Notes: generated by a model from the letters alone, not told the origin. A stretch of 43,630 nucleotides of DNA from an uncultured Lachnospiraceae bacterium (GCA_902766365.1 CACXDC010000216.1:1-43630); one strand, 5' to 3'. Shown: positions 16,323-25,857, counted from the first letter of the stretch. A program made the numbers and translations.

Positions 16323-17744
16323 ATGATCTGTTATAATTGCGGCTGTCGTTTATCAGAGCAGGACTTCTGTACCGGATGCGGCGCTGATGTATCCCTTTAC
16401 AAAAAGGTGATATACCTTTCCAACCGTCTTTATAATGACGGACTGGATAAGGCATCGGTAAGAGATCTGTCAGGAGCGATCGCCAGTCTGAAAGAAAGTA
16501 TTAAACTGAACAAGAACAATATTGATGCGAGAAATCTTCTGGGACTTGTTTACTTTGAAATGGGAGAAGCGGTATCTGCCCTTGGCGAGTGGGTCATCAG
16601 CCAGAATCTCCGCCCGAAGAAAAATATTGCCAATGATTATATTGACATGATCCAGAAGAATCAGGCGAGACTCGATGGTATCAACCAGACGATCAAAAAG
16701 TACAATCAGGCACTTGCATACTGCTGGCAGGACAGCCAGGATCTGGCTGTGATCCAGTTAAAGAAAGTGCTTTCCAATAATCCGAAGTATGTCAGGGCAC
16801 ATCAGCTTCTGGCACTGCTTTATATGAACACAGAGGAGTGGGAGAAGGCCAGAAGAGAGCTGCAGAAATGTGAGCAGATCGACACCGGCAATACCACGAC
16901 ACAGCGTTATCTGAAGGAAGTCACGCATATGCTGACCCCGGAGGAAAACCAGAAGGGCAGTACGAAGAAGAAGGCTTCTTCTGATGAGATCATCCGTTAT
17001 CAGAGTGGAAATGAAACGATCATCCAGCCCGTCAACGCAGCGGAGAAGAAAGGGGTATCCTCCCTTCTAAATCTGGGGATAGGACTTGTGATCGGTATCG
17101 GGATCGCCTGCTTCCTGATCCTGCCGGCAAGGATCCAGAAAGCCAAGGCAGACATCAATAATGATCTGAGGGCAGTCAGTGAACAGTCGGATGCCAAGAC
17201 GGCGACCATAGACGAACAGGAGCAGAAGATCAAGAGCCTGACAGATGAAAATACACAACTGACAAGCCAGCTGGCAGCACTGGAGGGAACAGATGGTGCC
17301 CTGCAGGCAACAGATGGACTGATGATGGCAGTGAATGCCTATCTGACAGATCCGGAGGACATTGAAACGATCGCAGGTTACATGGAGGCTATGGAGCCGG
17401 ATGAAAATGGAGAGGAAGAGGTAAAGCATTCAAACTCCTATGAAACACTCCGTAAGCAGTTCCTGACACTGGTTTCTGAAAAACTGGCGGCTTACTACTA
17501 TGGACTTGGCAATGACAGCTACAGGAATGGGGATTACGAAGCAGCGATCCCGAATCTGCAGAGAGCCTTTACTTATGATAATACAAATGCAGACGCCCTG
17601 TTCTATCTGGGTAACTGTTACCGGGAGAACGGAGACGATGATAAGGCCAAGGAGATTTATGCACAGGTAATGGATGACTTCCCGGGAACAGACAGAGCTT
17701 CCAGGTCAGAAACCTATCTGGCAGAGATCAATAATCAGAATTAA
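16323..17744 (+). CDS. Zn-ribbon, TPR, single-pass membrane protein with coiled coil
   Basis: A 473-residue multi-domain protein. Residues 3-21 form a zinc ribbon (CYNCG then CTGCG). Residues about 35-195 are TPR-like helices (SLKESIKLNKNNIDARNLLGLVYFEMGE and a later YVRAHQLLALLYMNTEEWEKA block). A transmembrane helix lies at about 243-265 (LGIGLVIGIGIACFLIL), then a coiled coil at about 272-318, and a C-terminal pair of TPRs (about 390-473, YYYGLGNDSYRNGDYEAAI). The ribbon and first TPRs are probably cytoplasmic; the coiled coil and last TPRs would be outside, making it a trans-membrane scaffold. It follows the small acidic gene by four bases and ends at a strong terminator. The exact function is not known to me. 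Confidence 0.85.
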   Translation: MICYNCGCRLSEQDFCTGCGADVSLYKKVIYLSNRLYNDGLDKASVRDLSGAIASLKESIKLNKNNIDARNLLGLVYFEMGEAVSALGEWVISQNLRPKKNIANDYIDMIQKNQARLDGINQTIKKYNQALAYCWQDSQDLAVIQLKKVLSNNPKYVRAHQLLALLYMNTEEWEKARRELQKCEQIDTGNTTTQRYLKEVTHMLTPEENQKGSTKKKASSDEIIRYQSGNETIIQPVNAAEKKGVSSLLNLGIGLVIGIGIACFLILPARIQKAKADINNDLRAVSEQSDAKTATIDEQEQKIKSLTDENTQLTSQLAALEGTDGALQATDGLMMAVNAYLTDPEDIETIAGYMEAMEPDENGEEEVKHSNSYETLRKQFLTLVSEKLAAYYYGLGNDSYRNGDYEAAIPNLQRAFTYDNTNADALFYLGNCYRENGDDDKAKEIYAQVMDDFPGTDRASRSETYLAEINNQN

Positions 17745-17804
17745 AGGAAAAACCTGCAGCAGTTCCAGGCGGAAAATCAGGATTGCAGGATCAATATCGT
17801 TTAC

Positions 17805-17838
17805 AAAAGAGAACATGATAAGCATGTTCTCTTTTTTT
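17805..17838 (+). terminator. Rho-independent terminator before the spoIIA operon
   Basis: A perfect 12-bp stem (17806-17817 against 17823-17834) with a 5-base loop and a T-run ends the valS-folC-TPR transcript and separates it from spoIIAA. Confidence 0.9.
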
Positions 17839-17897
17839 ACGCCTTTACAGCTGCAAAAGTGGAGAAGGCCAGGGGAAGACAGAATAAGGAGGGAAAG

Positions 17898-18206
17898 ATG
17901 GAAGAGGAATTCAAGGTAATTGACAATTATCTGATGGTCAGGATGCCGGCAGAGGTGGATCATCACGCATCAGAATATATCGGACGGACTGCGGACAGAT
18001 ATATTCTGAAGGAAGGAGTAGGAAATGTAGTGTTCGATTTTGAGAAGACCCGGTTTATGGACAGCTCCGGGATCGGGATCATCATAGGGCGGTATAAGAA
18101 GATCACCTGTTTTGGCGGCAGGGTTTTTGCAGTCAATGCGGATGCAAGGATCAAAAAGACACTGATGCTCTGTGGACTGCATAAGGTGATTGAGATCATG
18201 GAATAA
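17898..18206 (+). CDS. spoIIAA: Anti-sigma F factor antagonist SpoIIAA
   Basis: A 102-residue STAS-domain protein. In its unphosphorylated form it binds SpoIIAB and frees sigma F in the forespore; SpoIIAB phosphorylates it and SpoIIE removes the phosphate. The phosphorylation motif FMDSSGIG lies at residues 53-60, with the target Ser expected at 57, equivalent to Ser58 of Bacillus subtilis. Length and order fit the family. Start ATG 17898 has AAGGAGGG close before it. It is the first gene of the three-gene spoIIA operon; the promoter is not obvious. Confidence 0.95.
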   Translation: MEEEFKVIDNYLMVRMPAEVDHHASEYIGRTADRYILKEGVGNVVFDFEKTRFMDSSGIGIIIGRYKKITCFGGRVFAVNADARIKKTLMLCGLHKVIEIME

Positions 18207-18247
18207 AATCAGAAAACAAAGAAAAAGAAAGGCATAAGGGGAAAACG

Positions 18248-18751
18248 ATGGAAACGGGAAGACGTCTGGAAAACAAACATGCAGGATCTGGAATGACGAA
18301 AAATGAGATGCAGATACAGTTCACTGCTGTGTCAGAAAATGAGGCATTTGCAAGGATTGCAGTGGCTGCTTTTGTAACACCATTAAATCCGACACTGGAG
18401 GAGATCGCAGATATCAAGACAGCGGTATCTGAGGCTGTGACCAATGCGATTATCCATGGTTATGATGGCATGACGGAAAAAGAACAGAATCAGGTATACA
18501 TACACTGTCTGCTGAACAGGGATGTACTGCAGGTGGAGGTCATAGACGAAGGAAAGGGCATTGAAGATGTGGAAAAGGCCATGGAACCCATGTATACCAC
18601 GAAACCTGACATGGACAGATCCGGTATGGGCTTTGCTTTCATGGAGGCTTTTATGGATGAACTGGAAGTGATATCGGAGCCTGGACAGGGAACTACGGTG
18701 CTGATGAGCAAAAAGCTGGGGACACTGCCATTTATTGACCGTGAGGAGTGA
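18248..18751 (+). CDS. spoIIAB: Anti-sigma F factor / serine kinase SpoIIAB
   Basis: A GHKL-fold kinase that holds sigma F inactive and phosphorylates SpoIIAA. The N-box is SEAVTNAIIHGYDG (about 60-73), the G1 box VIDEGKGI (about 97-104), and the G2-like segment DRSGMGFAFMEAFMD (about 120-134). I list the start at ATG 18248 with AAGGGG ahead, giving 167 residues. This carries about 15 extra residues compared with usual SpoIIAB, whose N-terminus corresponds to MTKNEMQIQF at codon 16 (ATG 18293). The inner start has only a weak site, so the choice is uncertain. Its last codons contain the ribosome site of sigF. Confidence 0.93.
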   Translation: METGRRLENKHAGSGMTKNEMQIQFTAVSENEAFARIAVAAFVTPLNPTLEEIADIKTAVSEAVTNAIIHGYDGMTEKEQNQVYIHCLLNRDVLQVEVIDEGKGIEDVEKAMEPMYTTKPDMDRSGMGFAFMEAFMDELEVISEPGQGTTVLMSKKLGTLPFIDREE

Positions 18752-18757
18752 TCTGGC

Positions 18758-19474
18758 ATGGAAAATACAGTACTGATCAGACGGGCACAGGCAGGAGAAA
18801 GAGAATCGAGAGAAGTACTGATAGAACAGAATCTCGGGCTGGTACACCATATTGTAAAACGGTTTCTGAACAGAGGATATGAAGCAGAGGATCTGTTTCA
18901 GATCGGGGTGATCGGCCTGATCAAGGCGATCGATAAATTTGACACAGGATATGAGGTGAAATTTTCCACCTATGCGGTTCCGCTGATCACCGGAGAGATC
19001 AAGCGGTTTATCAGAGATGACGGGCTTGTTAAGGTGTCGAGAACATTGAAGGAAAATGGCAGCCGGGTGAAATATGCCAGGGAGAGACTGCTCAAAAGCC
19101 TCGGAAGAGAACCAACACTTGAAGAGGTAGCCCTTGAGGCGGCACTGACGACTGAAGAAGTGATTCTGGCAATGGAGGCCGGTGCCAGGGTGGAATCTAT
19201 TTATCAGTCTGTATATCAGAGTGATGGAAATGAGATCTATCTGGTAGACCAACTGGCAGATGAAAAGGGAGATGAGCAGGAAAAGCTGCTGGACCGGCTG
19301 ATGGTGAAGCAGCTCTTAAAAAGTCTGCCGGAAATGGAACGGACACTGATCACGCTCCGGTACTTCAGGGATAAGACCCAGGCAGAGGTAGCAGGACTGC
19401 TCGGGATCAGTCAGGTTCAGGTGAGCAGGATGGAAAAAAAGATTTTGCTGGGATTGCGGGAGAGGATGATTTGA
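18758..19474 (+). CDS. sigF: RNA polymerase forespore sigma factor F
   Basis: A 238-residue sigma-70 family protein that directs early forespore transcription. Region 2 is clear (NLGLVHHIVKRFLNRGYEAE then DLFQIGVIGLIKAIDKFD, about 28-68), region 3 follows, and region 4 ends in the helix-turn-helix TQAEVAGLLGISQVQVSRME (about 208-227). The start at ATG 18758 has GAGGAG ten bases ahead, inside the end of spoIIAB. It is the third gene of the spoIIA operon, directly under control of the two upstream products. It marks the organism as a spore former or a lineage that retains sporulation genes. Confidence 0.96.
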   Translation: MENTVLIRRAQAGERESREVLIEQNLGLVHHIVKRFLNRGYEAEDLFQIGVIGLIKAIDKFDTGYEVKFSTYAVPLITGEIKRFIRDDGLVKVSRTLKENGSRVKYARERLLKSLGREPTLEEVALEAALTTEEVILAMEAGARVESIYQSVYQSDGNEIYLVDQLADEKGDEQEKLLDRLMVKQLLKSLPEMERTLITLRYFRDKTQAEVAGLLGISQVQVSRMEKKILLGLRERMI

Positions 19475-19533
19475 TTTACAATAGCGGGAAGAGATGTTAC
19501 AGATAAAAGAAGAGAAAAGGAACAGGAAACAGG

Positions 19534-20694
19534 ATGAAATTACTGCATACGGGAGATCTGCATATTGGTAAAACAGTAAACGATTTTTCCATGCTGGAGG
19601 ATCAGAAGGAAATTCTTTCACAGATCCTTTCACTTGCCAGAAAAAATCAGGTAAATGGTGTGATCCTTGCTGGAGATATTTATGACAGGGCAGTACCTTC
19701 CGGAGATGCGGTTCTTGTGTTCAATGATTTTCTGACTGCCCTTGCCAGAGAGGGGATCACTGTATATATGATCAGTGGCAATCATGATTCTCCGGAACGG
19801 ATAAGCTACGGCGAAGAGCTCCTGCGGGAGCAGGGGATCATGATCGCAGGGGTATACCGTGGTGAGATCACCGTGATCCACACGCAGGATGCTTATGGAG
19901 AGGCAGATATCCTGCTGCTGCCATTTATCAGACCTTCGGCAGAGGATGCAGGAACCAGTGAGGAGGCTGTGGCGAAAGCACTCCGGAAATACTGGGAGGA
20001 GGAAGAGGCACAAAGAACAAAGCTGCCACCCGGACAGAACAGGCAGGATACAAAAAGGCGGATACTTGTGACACATTTCTTTGTGACGGATGCCGGAAAG
20101 GAACCGGTGCTTTCAGACAGTGAAACGACAATCCATGTGGGCGGCATTGATAATGTGGATGCCTCTGTATTTGACGGGATGGATTATGTGGCTCTCGGAC
20201 ATATCCACAGACTGCAGCAGATCGGAGACAGACAGGTATATTATGCGGGTTCTCCGCTTTCCTATTCTTTTTCAGAAGCAGGACAGAAAAAGAAGGTATT
20301 ACTGGTTGAAATCAGGGAAAAGGGGAACTGTCAGGTGACAGAACTGCCACTTACGCCTCTCAGGGAAATGAGAAAGATCGAAGGCAGTATGGAGGAACTT
20401 CTGCAGCAGGGAGAAAAGGATCAGAACAGAGAAGATTATGTGCAGGCCATTCTGACAGATCAGAAGGAACTGGTTGATCCTATGGGAGTTTTAAGGAGCG
20501 TATATCCCAATCTGATGCAGGTAGTCAGGAAAGAAACGGCTGGCAGTCTGCAGTATACGGGAGAAGAACTGAAGCTGAAAAGAAGGGATCCGCTGACGAT
20601 CCTTGAAGATTTTTACGGATTTGTCAGAGAAGAGGCGCTGACGGAAGAAAAGAAAGCGCTTTTGGTACAGATGATAAAGGAGACAGAGGAATGA
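19534..20694 (+). CDS. sbcD: Exonuclease SbcD (Mre11-type nuclease)
   Basis: A 386-residue metallophosphoesterase, the nuclease half of the SbcCD complex that cuts DNA hairpins and blocked ends. The metal-binding motifs are GDLHIGK (about 7-13), AGDIYDR (about 47-53), SGNHDSPERI (about 76-85), THFFV near 180 and GHIHRL near 223. Its stop overlaps the sbcC start by ATGA, as expected for two proteins made in a fixed ratio. It follows sigF by 59 bases without a visible terminator. Confidence 0.95.
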   Translation: MKLLHTGDLHIGKTVNDFSMLEDQKEILSQILSLARKNQVNGVILAGDIYDRAVPSGDAVLVFNDFLTALAREGITVYMISGNHDSPERISYGEELLREQGIMIAGVYRGEITVIHTQDAYGEADILLLPFIRPSAEDAGTSEEAVAKALRKYWEEEEAQRTKLPPGQNRQDTKRRILVTHFFVTDAGKEPVLSDSETTIHVGGIDNVDASVFDGMDYVALGHIHRLQQIGDRQVYYAGSPLSYSFSEAGQKKKVLLVEIREKGNCQVTELPLTPLREMRKIEGSMEELLQQGEKDQNREDYVQAILTDQKELVDPMGVLRSVYPNLMQVVRKETAGSLQYTGEELKLKRRDPLTILEDFYGFVREEALTEEKKALLVQMIKETEE

Positions 20695-23315
20695 AGCCGA
20701 TCACACTGACCATCTGCGGGTGGGGACCATACCGGGATGAGCAGCCACCTATTGATTTTGAGGCACTTGGGAGCAGGGGACTATTTTTGATCACAGGTGC
20801 AACAGGAGCCGGAAAGACCACTATTTTTGATGCGATCACATATGCACTGTACGGGGATCTGAGCGGAAAAACGAGAGAAAAGGGCAGTGTCAGAAGTGAT
20901 TTTGCGGATCCTTCTACCCAAACTTATGTAGAGCTTGTAATGGAACATGGGGGAGAGCGGTACCGTATCCGGAGAAATCCGGAATATATGCGGCCAAGAA
21001 AACGGCAGTCAAAAAATGGTGAGCTGACGAAAGAGAAGGAAAACGCATATCTGACTATGCCTGATGGAAGCTGTATCGAAGGAAGCAGTGAGGTGACGGC
21101 AAGGATCAGGGAACTCCTTAAGGTAGACATCAATCAGTTCAGGCAGCTTTCCATGATCGCACAGGGAGAATTCACAAGACTTCTTACTGCACCATCTTCA
21201 GAAAAATCAAAGATCTTCCGGGAGATCTTTGATACGAAGCTTTATGAGAGGCTGGAGGCAAAGCTGAAGAGCAGCTCTGCAGAACTTTACAGGCAGGTAA
21301 TGGAATACCGCCATCGCATGGAAGAAGAGATTTCTGTATTTTCACCTGATGAAGAACTGAAAATGGAAGTTGAGGCACTTGTATCAGAGGCAGGTATCTA
21401 CTCGGAACGGCTTCTTCCCTTTCTTAAGGAGAAGATAAGTGTTTTCCAGAGCGAAGAAAAGAGGCTGCTTTCCGAGGAAAAGAAAGCGGAAGAAGAGATT
21501 GAAAGGCTTGCAGGTATCGTGAAAGAAGCAGAGCAGACAAAAGCACTTATGGAGCAGCTTGCAAAAGAATGGGAAAGCCAGAAGAACCTTGCAGAAAGGG
21601 AGCCTGATTACCGGCAGATGGAAGAACGTCTGCAGAGGGCAGGAGGGGCAGCGGCTGTGCGGGAATATGAACTGCTTTTGCAGAACCGGGAAGAGCAGAG
21701 GAAGACCTGTGAAAAGAAACTGCAGCTTTCTGAAAGGGAAACGGAAAGCCTCTTACAAAGGCAGGAGGAACAGCGTGCCCTGATGGAACTGGCAGAGCAG
21801 ATCACAGAGGCCTTTGACAGGAAGGAAAAGTGTAAGGAAGCAGAAAGGATCCGGCTGGAAAAAGAAACGGCACTTCAGAAAAAGAAACAGGAATTTGGTG
21901 CTTTGCAGATCAGGTATGAGAAAGCGGAGAAAGAGGCAGAAGCGTGTATTCATGACTATGAAAACGCAGAGAGGAGATACCGGCATGGCATTGCCGGCAT
22001 ACTGGCACAGGATCTGAAGGAAGGAGAGCCCTGTCCGGTCTGTGGAGCCCTGTCACATCCATGCAGGCAGGAAAAAGAGCAGGGTGTGCCAACGGAAGAG
22101 GAACTAAAAGAAAAGAAGCAGCTTTCAGAGAAAAAGAGGCAGGAACTTCTGAAGATCCATGGAGAAACGAGAGCCTGCAGGGAGGCCAGGGATCTGCTGG
22201 ATAGGGAAGTAAGGGAATGCGAGCAGATGCAGCAGGAGCTGACAGAGAAAATGCAGGAGCTGCCGGCAGAGATCAGGGAATATCCTGATCTCCATGAAAG
22301 ATCGGATTTCGAAAAGCAGAGGAAGGAAGCAGAGGAGATCTGTTTTCGCATTTCAGAAAAGAAGAAAACGGAAGAGGCACTCAGACAGGAAAGACAGGTA
22401 CTTTTGGAAAAAGAAGGGCTTGCCAGGGAAAACTTCCAGGACGGACTGCAAAAGGCAGGCTTTGCCGGGGAAGAAGAATACCGGGCTGCTTTTCTACCGG
22501 AACAGAAACGGAAGGAAGAGCAGGAGGCAGTCCAGGATTACAGACAGAGGTGCCATGCGCAGGAGCATCTGATCCATCATCTTGAGGAGGAGCTTAAGGT
22601 ACGGGAGCAGAGAAACCCGGCAGAGGAGCAGCAGAAGCTATCAGAGATCCGGAGGAAGAAGGACAGCCTTACAGAAGCCGGCAGCCGTCTCTGGAAAAAC
22701 AGGAATGAAACGGAAAAGCTGTATCGTTCCTTAAAGGAGAAGAAGGAAAAGAGCATGGCTCTTTCTGAAAGGTATGGCGCTATCAAGGATCTGGATGATG
22801 CCGTAAATGGAAATAATAAGAAACGTCTTGTGCTGGAGCAGTATGTACTTGCAGCTTATTTTGAGGAAATCCTGAAGGCGGCAAATCTGCGGCTTGCCAT
22901 GATGAGCGGTGGACGTTATACCCTGCACCGTACAAAAGAGGTGACTGACGGAAGAAGTAAGGACAGTCTGGATATGGAGGTGCTGGACTATTATACCGGA
23001 AGGTACAGATCTGTGAAAACACTCTCAGGTGGAGAAACCTTTAAGGTGTCATTATCCCTTGCACTTGGAATGAGTGATGTGGTACAGGCATACAGCGGCG
23101 GAATACGGGTAGATGCACTGTTCATCGATGAGGGGTTTGGATCCCTGGATCAGGAATCTCTTGAACAGGCGTGTCAGACGCTGATGAGTCTTGCAGAGAG
23201 TGACCGGATGATCGGGATCATTTCCCATGTACCGCTTCTTTCTGAAAAAATCGAAAATCAGATCCAGGTTAAGAAAACCAGTACTGGAAGTACATATCAA
23301 CTTGTGGTATTCTAA
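20691..23315 (+). CDS. sbcC: Exonuclease SbcC (Rad50-type ATPase)
   Basis: An 874-residue SMC-like ATPase partner of SbcD. Walker A is GATGAGKTT (about 35-43). Two long coiled-coil arms (about 180-440 and 460-700) flank a zinc hook GEPCPVCGALSHPC near residues 444-457, where CPVC is the dimerising CxxC. The C-terminal lobe has the signature LSGGETFKVSLSLALG (about 780-795) and Walker B ALFIDEGFGSLDQ (about 808-820). It is shorter than the Escherichia coli protein (1048), in line with shorter coils in Clostridia. It is coupled to sbcD by a four-base overlap. Confidence 0.95.
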   Translation: MKPITLTICGWGPYRDEQPPIDFEALGSRGLFLITGATGAGKTTIFDAITYALYGDLSGKTREKGSVRSDFADPSTQTYVELVMEHGGERYRIRRNPEYMRPRKRQSKNGELTKEKENAYLTMPDGSCIEGSSEVTARIRELLKVDINQFRQLSMIAQGEFTRLLTAPSSEKSKIFREIFDTKLYERLEAKLKSSSAELYRQVMEYRHRMEEEISVFSPDEELKMEVEALVSEAGIYSERLLPFLKEKISVFQSEEKRLLSEEKKAEEEIERLAGIVKEAEQTKALMEQLAKEWESQKNLAEREPDYRQMEERLQRAGGAAAVREYELLLQNREEQRKTCEKKLQLSERETESLLQRQEEQRALMELAEQITEAFDRKEKCKEAERIRLEKETALQKKKQEFGALQIRYEKAEKEAEACIHDYENAERRYRHGIAGILAQDLKEGEPCPVCGALSHPCRQEKEQGVPTEEELKEKKQLSEKKRQELLKIHGETRACREARDLLDREVRECEQMQQELTEKMQELPAEIREYPDLHERSDFEKQRKEAEEICFRISEKKKTEEALRQERQVLLEKEGLARENFQDGLQKAGFAGEEEYRAAFLPEQKRKEEQEAVQDYRQRCHAQEHLIHHLEEELKVREQRNPAEEQQKLSEIRRKKDSLTEAGSRLWKNRNETEKLYRSLKEKKEKSMALSERYGAIKDLDDAVNGNNKKRLVLEQYVLAAYFEEILKAANLRLAMMSGGRYTLHRTKEVTDGRSKDSLDMEVLDYYTGRYRSVKTLSGGETFKVSLSLALGMSDVVQAYSGGIRVDALFIDEGFGSLDQESLEQACQTLMSLAESDRMIGIISHVPLLSEKIENQIQVKKTSTGSTYQLVVF

Positions 23316-23392
23316 AAGAGTATGCGACAAAACCACAGAGTGAGTCCGGCCCGCAATACAATGCGTGTCAGCGAAGGAGGAAGCTTAGTTAA

Positions 23393-24796
23393 ATGGAAAA
23401 AAGAGCAGATGTTATTATTATAGGAGCAGGACCAGGAGGCATATTCTGTGCCTATGAACTGCTTCGCCAGAAACCGGATCTGAAGGTGATCGTCATTGAA
23501 AAAGGACGTTCCATAGAGAAAAGAGTGTGTCCAAAGAGAACAACCCTGCAGTGTGTAGGCTGCAAGCCCTGTTCCATTACAACCGGATTTGCCGGTGCCG
23601 GCGCATTCTCAGATGGAAAGCTTTCCCTTTCCCCGGATGTAGGAGGCAATCTGCCGGAAATTCTCGGCTATGAAAAGACAGCAGAACTGATCCATGAATC
23701 AGATGAGATCTATCTGAAATTTGGAGCAGATAAAAATGTTTATGGTGTAGATAAGCAGGATGTGATCCGTGAGATCAGAAGAAGGGCCATTGGTGCGAAC
23801 TTAAAGCTTGTCGAGTGCCCGATCAGGCATCTTGGAACAGAGGAAGGCTACAAGATCTATGCAAAGCTTCAGAAGCATCTGATGGATGAGGGAGCAGAAC
23901 TGATCTTTAATACCATGGTGGAGGAGATCCTGGTAGAAGATGGAAAGGCAGTTGGTGTCAGAACCGATAAGGGAGATGTTTACTACGGCAGGGAAGTGGT
24001 ATCCGCAGTAGGAAGAGAAGGTGCTGACTGGTTTAAGGATAAATGCGAAGAGGTTGGAATCGAGACCACACCTGGTACCGTGGATGTTGGTGTACGTGTT
24101 GAGGTCAGAGATGAGGTCATGCAGTATCTGAATGATAACCTGTATGAAGCCAAGCTGATCTATCATACCCCGACTTTTGATGACAAGGTAAGAACCTTCT
24201 GTACCAATCCTTCCGGAGAGGTGGCAACCGAATATTATGAAGGCGGTCTTGCCGTTGTCAATGGCCATGCCTATAAGGCAAAGGATCATAAGACACACAA
24301 TACCAATTTTGCGATCCTTGTAAGCAAGAATTTTACGAAGCCGTTCAAGACACCGATCGAATATGGCAAGCAGATCGCACAGCTTTCCAATATGCTCTGT
24401 GGCGGCAGGATCCTGGTACAGACGTTTGGTGATTTTAAGAGAGGCAGAAGAACTACAGAAGAAAGACTTTGCAGGAATAACCTGATCCCTACCTTAAAGG
24501 ATGCGGTACCAGGAGATCTTTCACTGGTATTCCCTCACAGGATCATGGTGGATATCGAGGAGATGCTGGAAGCGCTTGACAAGATCACACCGGGTATTGC
24601 CAGTGATGAGACTCTTCTGTATGGTGTGGAAGTAAAGTTTTATTCCAACAGAGTAATCGTAAACAGTGATTTTGAAACAAGCATTAAGGGACTTCGTGCC
24701 ATTGGAGACGGTGCCGGTGTAACAAGAGGACTGCAGCAGGCATCTGCTAACGGTATCAGTGTGGCAAGAAGTATCTTAAAGGGAATGAATGCATGA
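23393..24796 (+). CDS. FAD-dependent dehydrogenase of the COG2509 type
   Basis: A 467-residue flavoprotein of unknown substrate. The N-terminal Rossmann motif is IIIGAGPGGIFCAYEL (about 8-23), with the acidic end of strand two at VIEKG (about 34-38). A Cys cluster follows (Cys46, 54, 57 and 60, reading CPKR...CVGCKPC), then TTGFAGAGAFSDGKL, a hallmark of this family. The C-terminal FAD-binding part has AIGDGAGVTRGLQQASANG (about 437-455). The cluster could bind a metal or an Fe-S centre, but the family is poorly studied. AAGGAGG lies 12 bases before ATG 23393. It is coupled by ATGA to a parvulin-like lipoprotein. Confidence 0.88.
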   Translation: MEKRADVIIIGAGPGGIFCAYELLRQKPDLKVIVIEKGRSIEKRVCPKRTTLQCVGCKPCSITTGFAGAGAFSDGKLSLSPDVGGNLPEILGYEKTAELIHESDEIYLKFGADKNVYGVDKQDVIREIRRRAIGANLKLVECPIRHLGTEEGYKIYAKLQKHLMDEGAELIFNTMVEEILVEDGKAVGVRTDKGDVYYGREVVSAVGREGADWFKDKCEEVGIETTPGTVDVGVRVEVRDEVMQYLNDNLYEAKLIYHTPTFDDKVRTFCTNPSGEVATEYYEGGLAVVNGHAYKAKDHKTHNTNFAILVSKNFTKPFKTPIEYGKQIAQLSNMLCGGRILVQTFGDFKRGRRTTEERLCRNNLIPTLKDAVPGDLSLVFPHRIMVDIEEMLEALDKITPGIASDETLLYGVEVKFYSNRVIVNSDFETSIKGLRAIGDGAGVTRGLQQASANGISVARSILKGMNA

Positions 24797-25857
24797 AAAA
24801 CAGAAACAGGCGCATGGCAGCAGCACTTCTCATAGTGCTGCTCCTGCTTCTTTCGGGCTGTATGGATTCGCTGAAAGGCTCCAGGGTCGTGCTGACGACT
24901 GGATTTGAGAAGAATGAGGTATTCCGGATCGAGGATATGTCCTGTACCCTTCCGGAGGCCATGGTTTATCTGATCAATACCAAAAACCGGTATGAAAGTG
25001 TGTATGGAAGGGAAATATGGAATGTCAGCCTGGATGGTGTGACGCTGGAGGAAAATGTCAAGGAAACTGTCCTTGCGCAGCTTGCACAGCAGAAAACAAT
25101 GAATCTTCTGGCAAGACAGAACGGCGTGGTTTTAAGTGAAGAGGAAGAGGCCAGGGCTGCGCAGGCGGCAGAAACCTATTTCCAGTCCTTAAGCGAGGAA
25201 GAAAAGAACACTCTGCAGATCACGGTAAAGGATGTAGAGGAGCTGTACCGGGAATATGCACTGGCAAGAAAGGTTTACCAGTATATCATCAAGGATATCA
25301 ATCCGGAGATCAGTGATGATGAAGCAAGGACCATAACAGTCCAGTATATTTATTTCAGGACCTGTGTCCCTGACGGTACGGGAAAGAAGATCGAGTATTC
25401 TGAGGAAGAAAAACAGGAAATCTTAAGAAAGGCAGAGGAAGTCCGTTCCCAGTTGATAAAAGGAGAGGCAGATTTTGAAGAGATGATCCTGAAATACAGT
25501 GACAGCGAGGAAGGAACGTGTTCTTTTGGAAAAGGTGAGAAGGATCAGACCTTTGAGGATGCAGCCTTTAATCTGGAGACGGATGAGATCAGTGATATTG
25601 TAGAGACACCGGATGGCTATTACCTGATCAAATGTATCAGTACTTTTAACCGTACCGAGACCGATGCCAATAAGGTCAAGATCGTGGAGAAAAGACGGGA
25701 AGAGGTGTTTGGACAGGAGTATGAGGCCTTTGTTGCAACCCTGACCAGGAATCTCAATGAGGATCTCTGGCAGAATGTGACCTTTACGGGAACAGAGAAT
25801 ATCACGACTTCTGATTTCTTTGATGTCTTTGGTGAATACTTTGACGGAATTTTATAA
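24793..25857 (+). CDS. Lipoprotein with parvulin-type peptidyl-prolyl isomerase domain
   Basis: A 354-residue exported lipoprotein of the PrsA/SurA type, which helps secreted proteins fold on the outer face of the membrane. The signal peptide ends in LLLLSGC with the lipid-modified Cys23. Residues about 60-170 form the helical SurA-like chaperone part. The parvulin-like domain covers about 180-283 (GEADFEEMILKYSDSEEGT, then SFGKG, then FEDAAFNLETDEISDIV). The closing motif reads DGYYLIKC where active parvulins have GYHIIK, so the usual His is Tyr and isomerase activity is doubtful. Its start overlaps the FAD protein stop by ATGA. Confidence 0.88.
   Translation: MKNRNRRMAAALLIVLLLLLSGCMDSLKGSRVVLTTGFEKNEVFRIEDMSCTLPEAMVYLINTKNRYESVYGREIWNVSLDGVTLEENVKETVLAQLAQQKTMNLLARQNGVVLSEEEEARAAQAAETYFQSLSEEEKNTLQITVKDVEELYREYALARKVYQYIIKDINPEISDDEARTITVQYIYFRTCVPDGTGKKIEYSEEEKQEILRKAEEVRSQLIKGEADFEEMILKYSDSEEGTCSFGKGEKDQTFEDAAFNLETDEISDIVETPDGYYLIKCISTFNRTETDANKVKIVEKRREEVFGQEYEAFVATLTRNLNEDLWQNVTFTGTENITTSDFFDVFGEYFDGIL

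Noticed and set aside
17860-17885. A sigma-H-like pattern (AGTGGAGAA, 12 bases, ACAGAAT) before spoIIAA.
   Set aside because: Transcription would start near 17892, inside the ribosome site of spoIIAA, leaving no usable leader. The true promoter is not evident.
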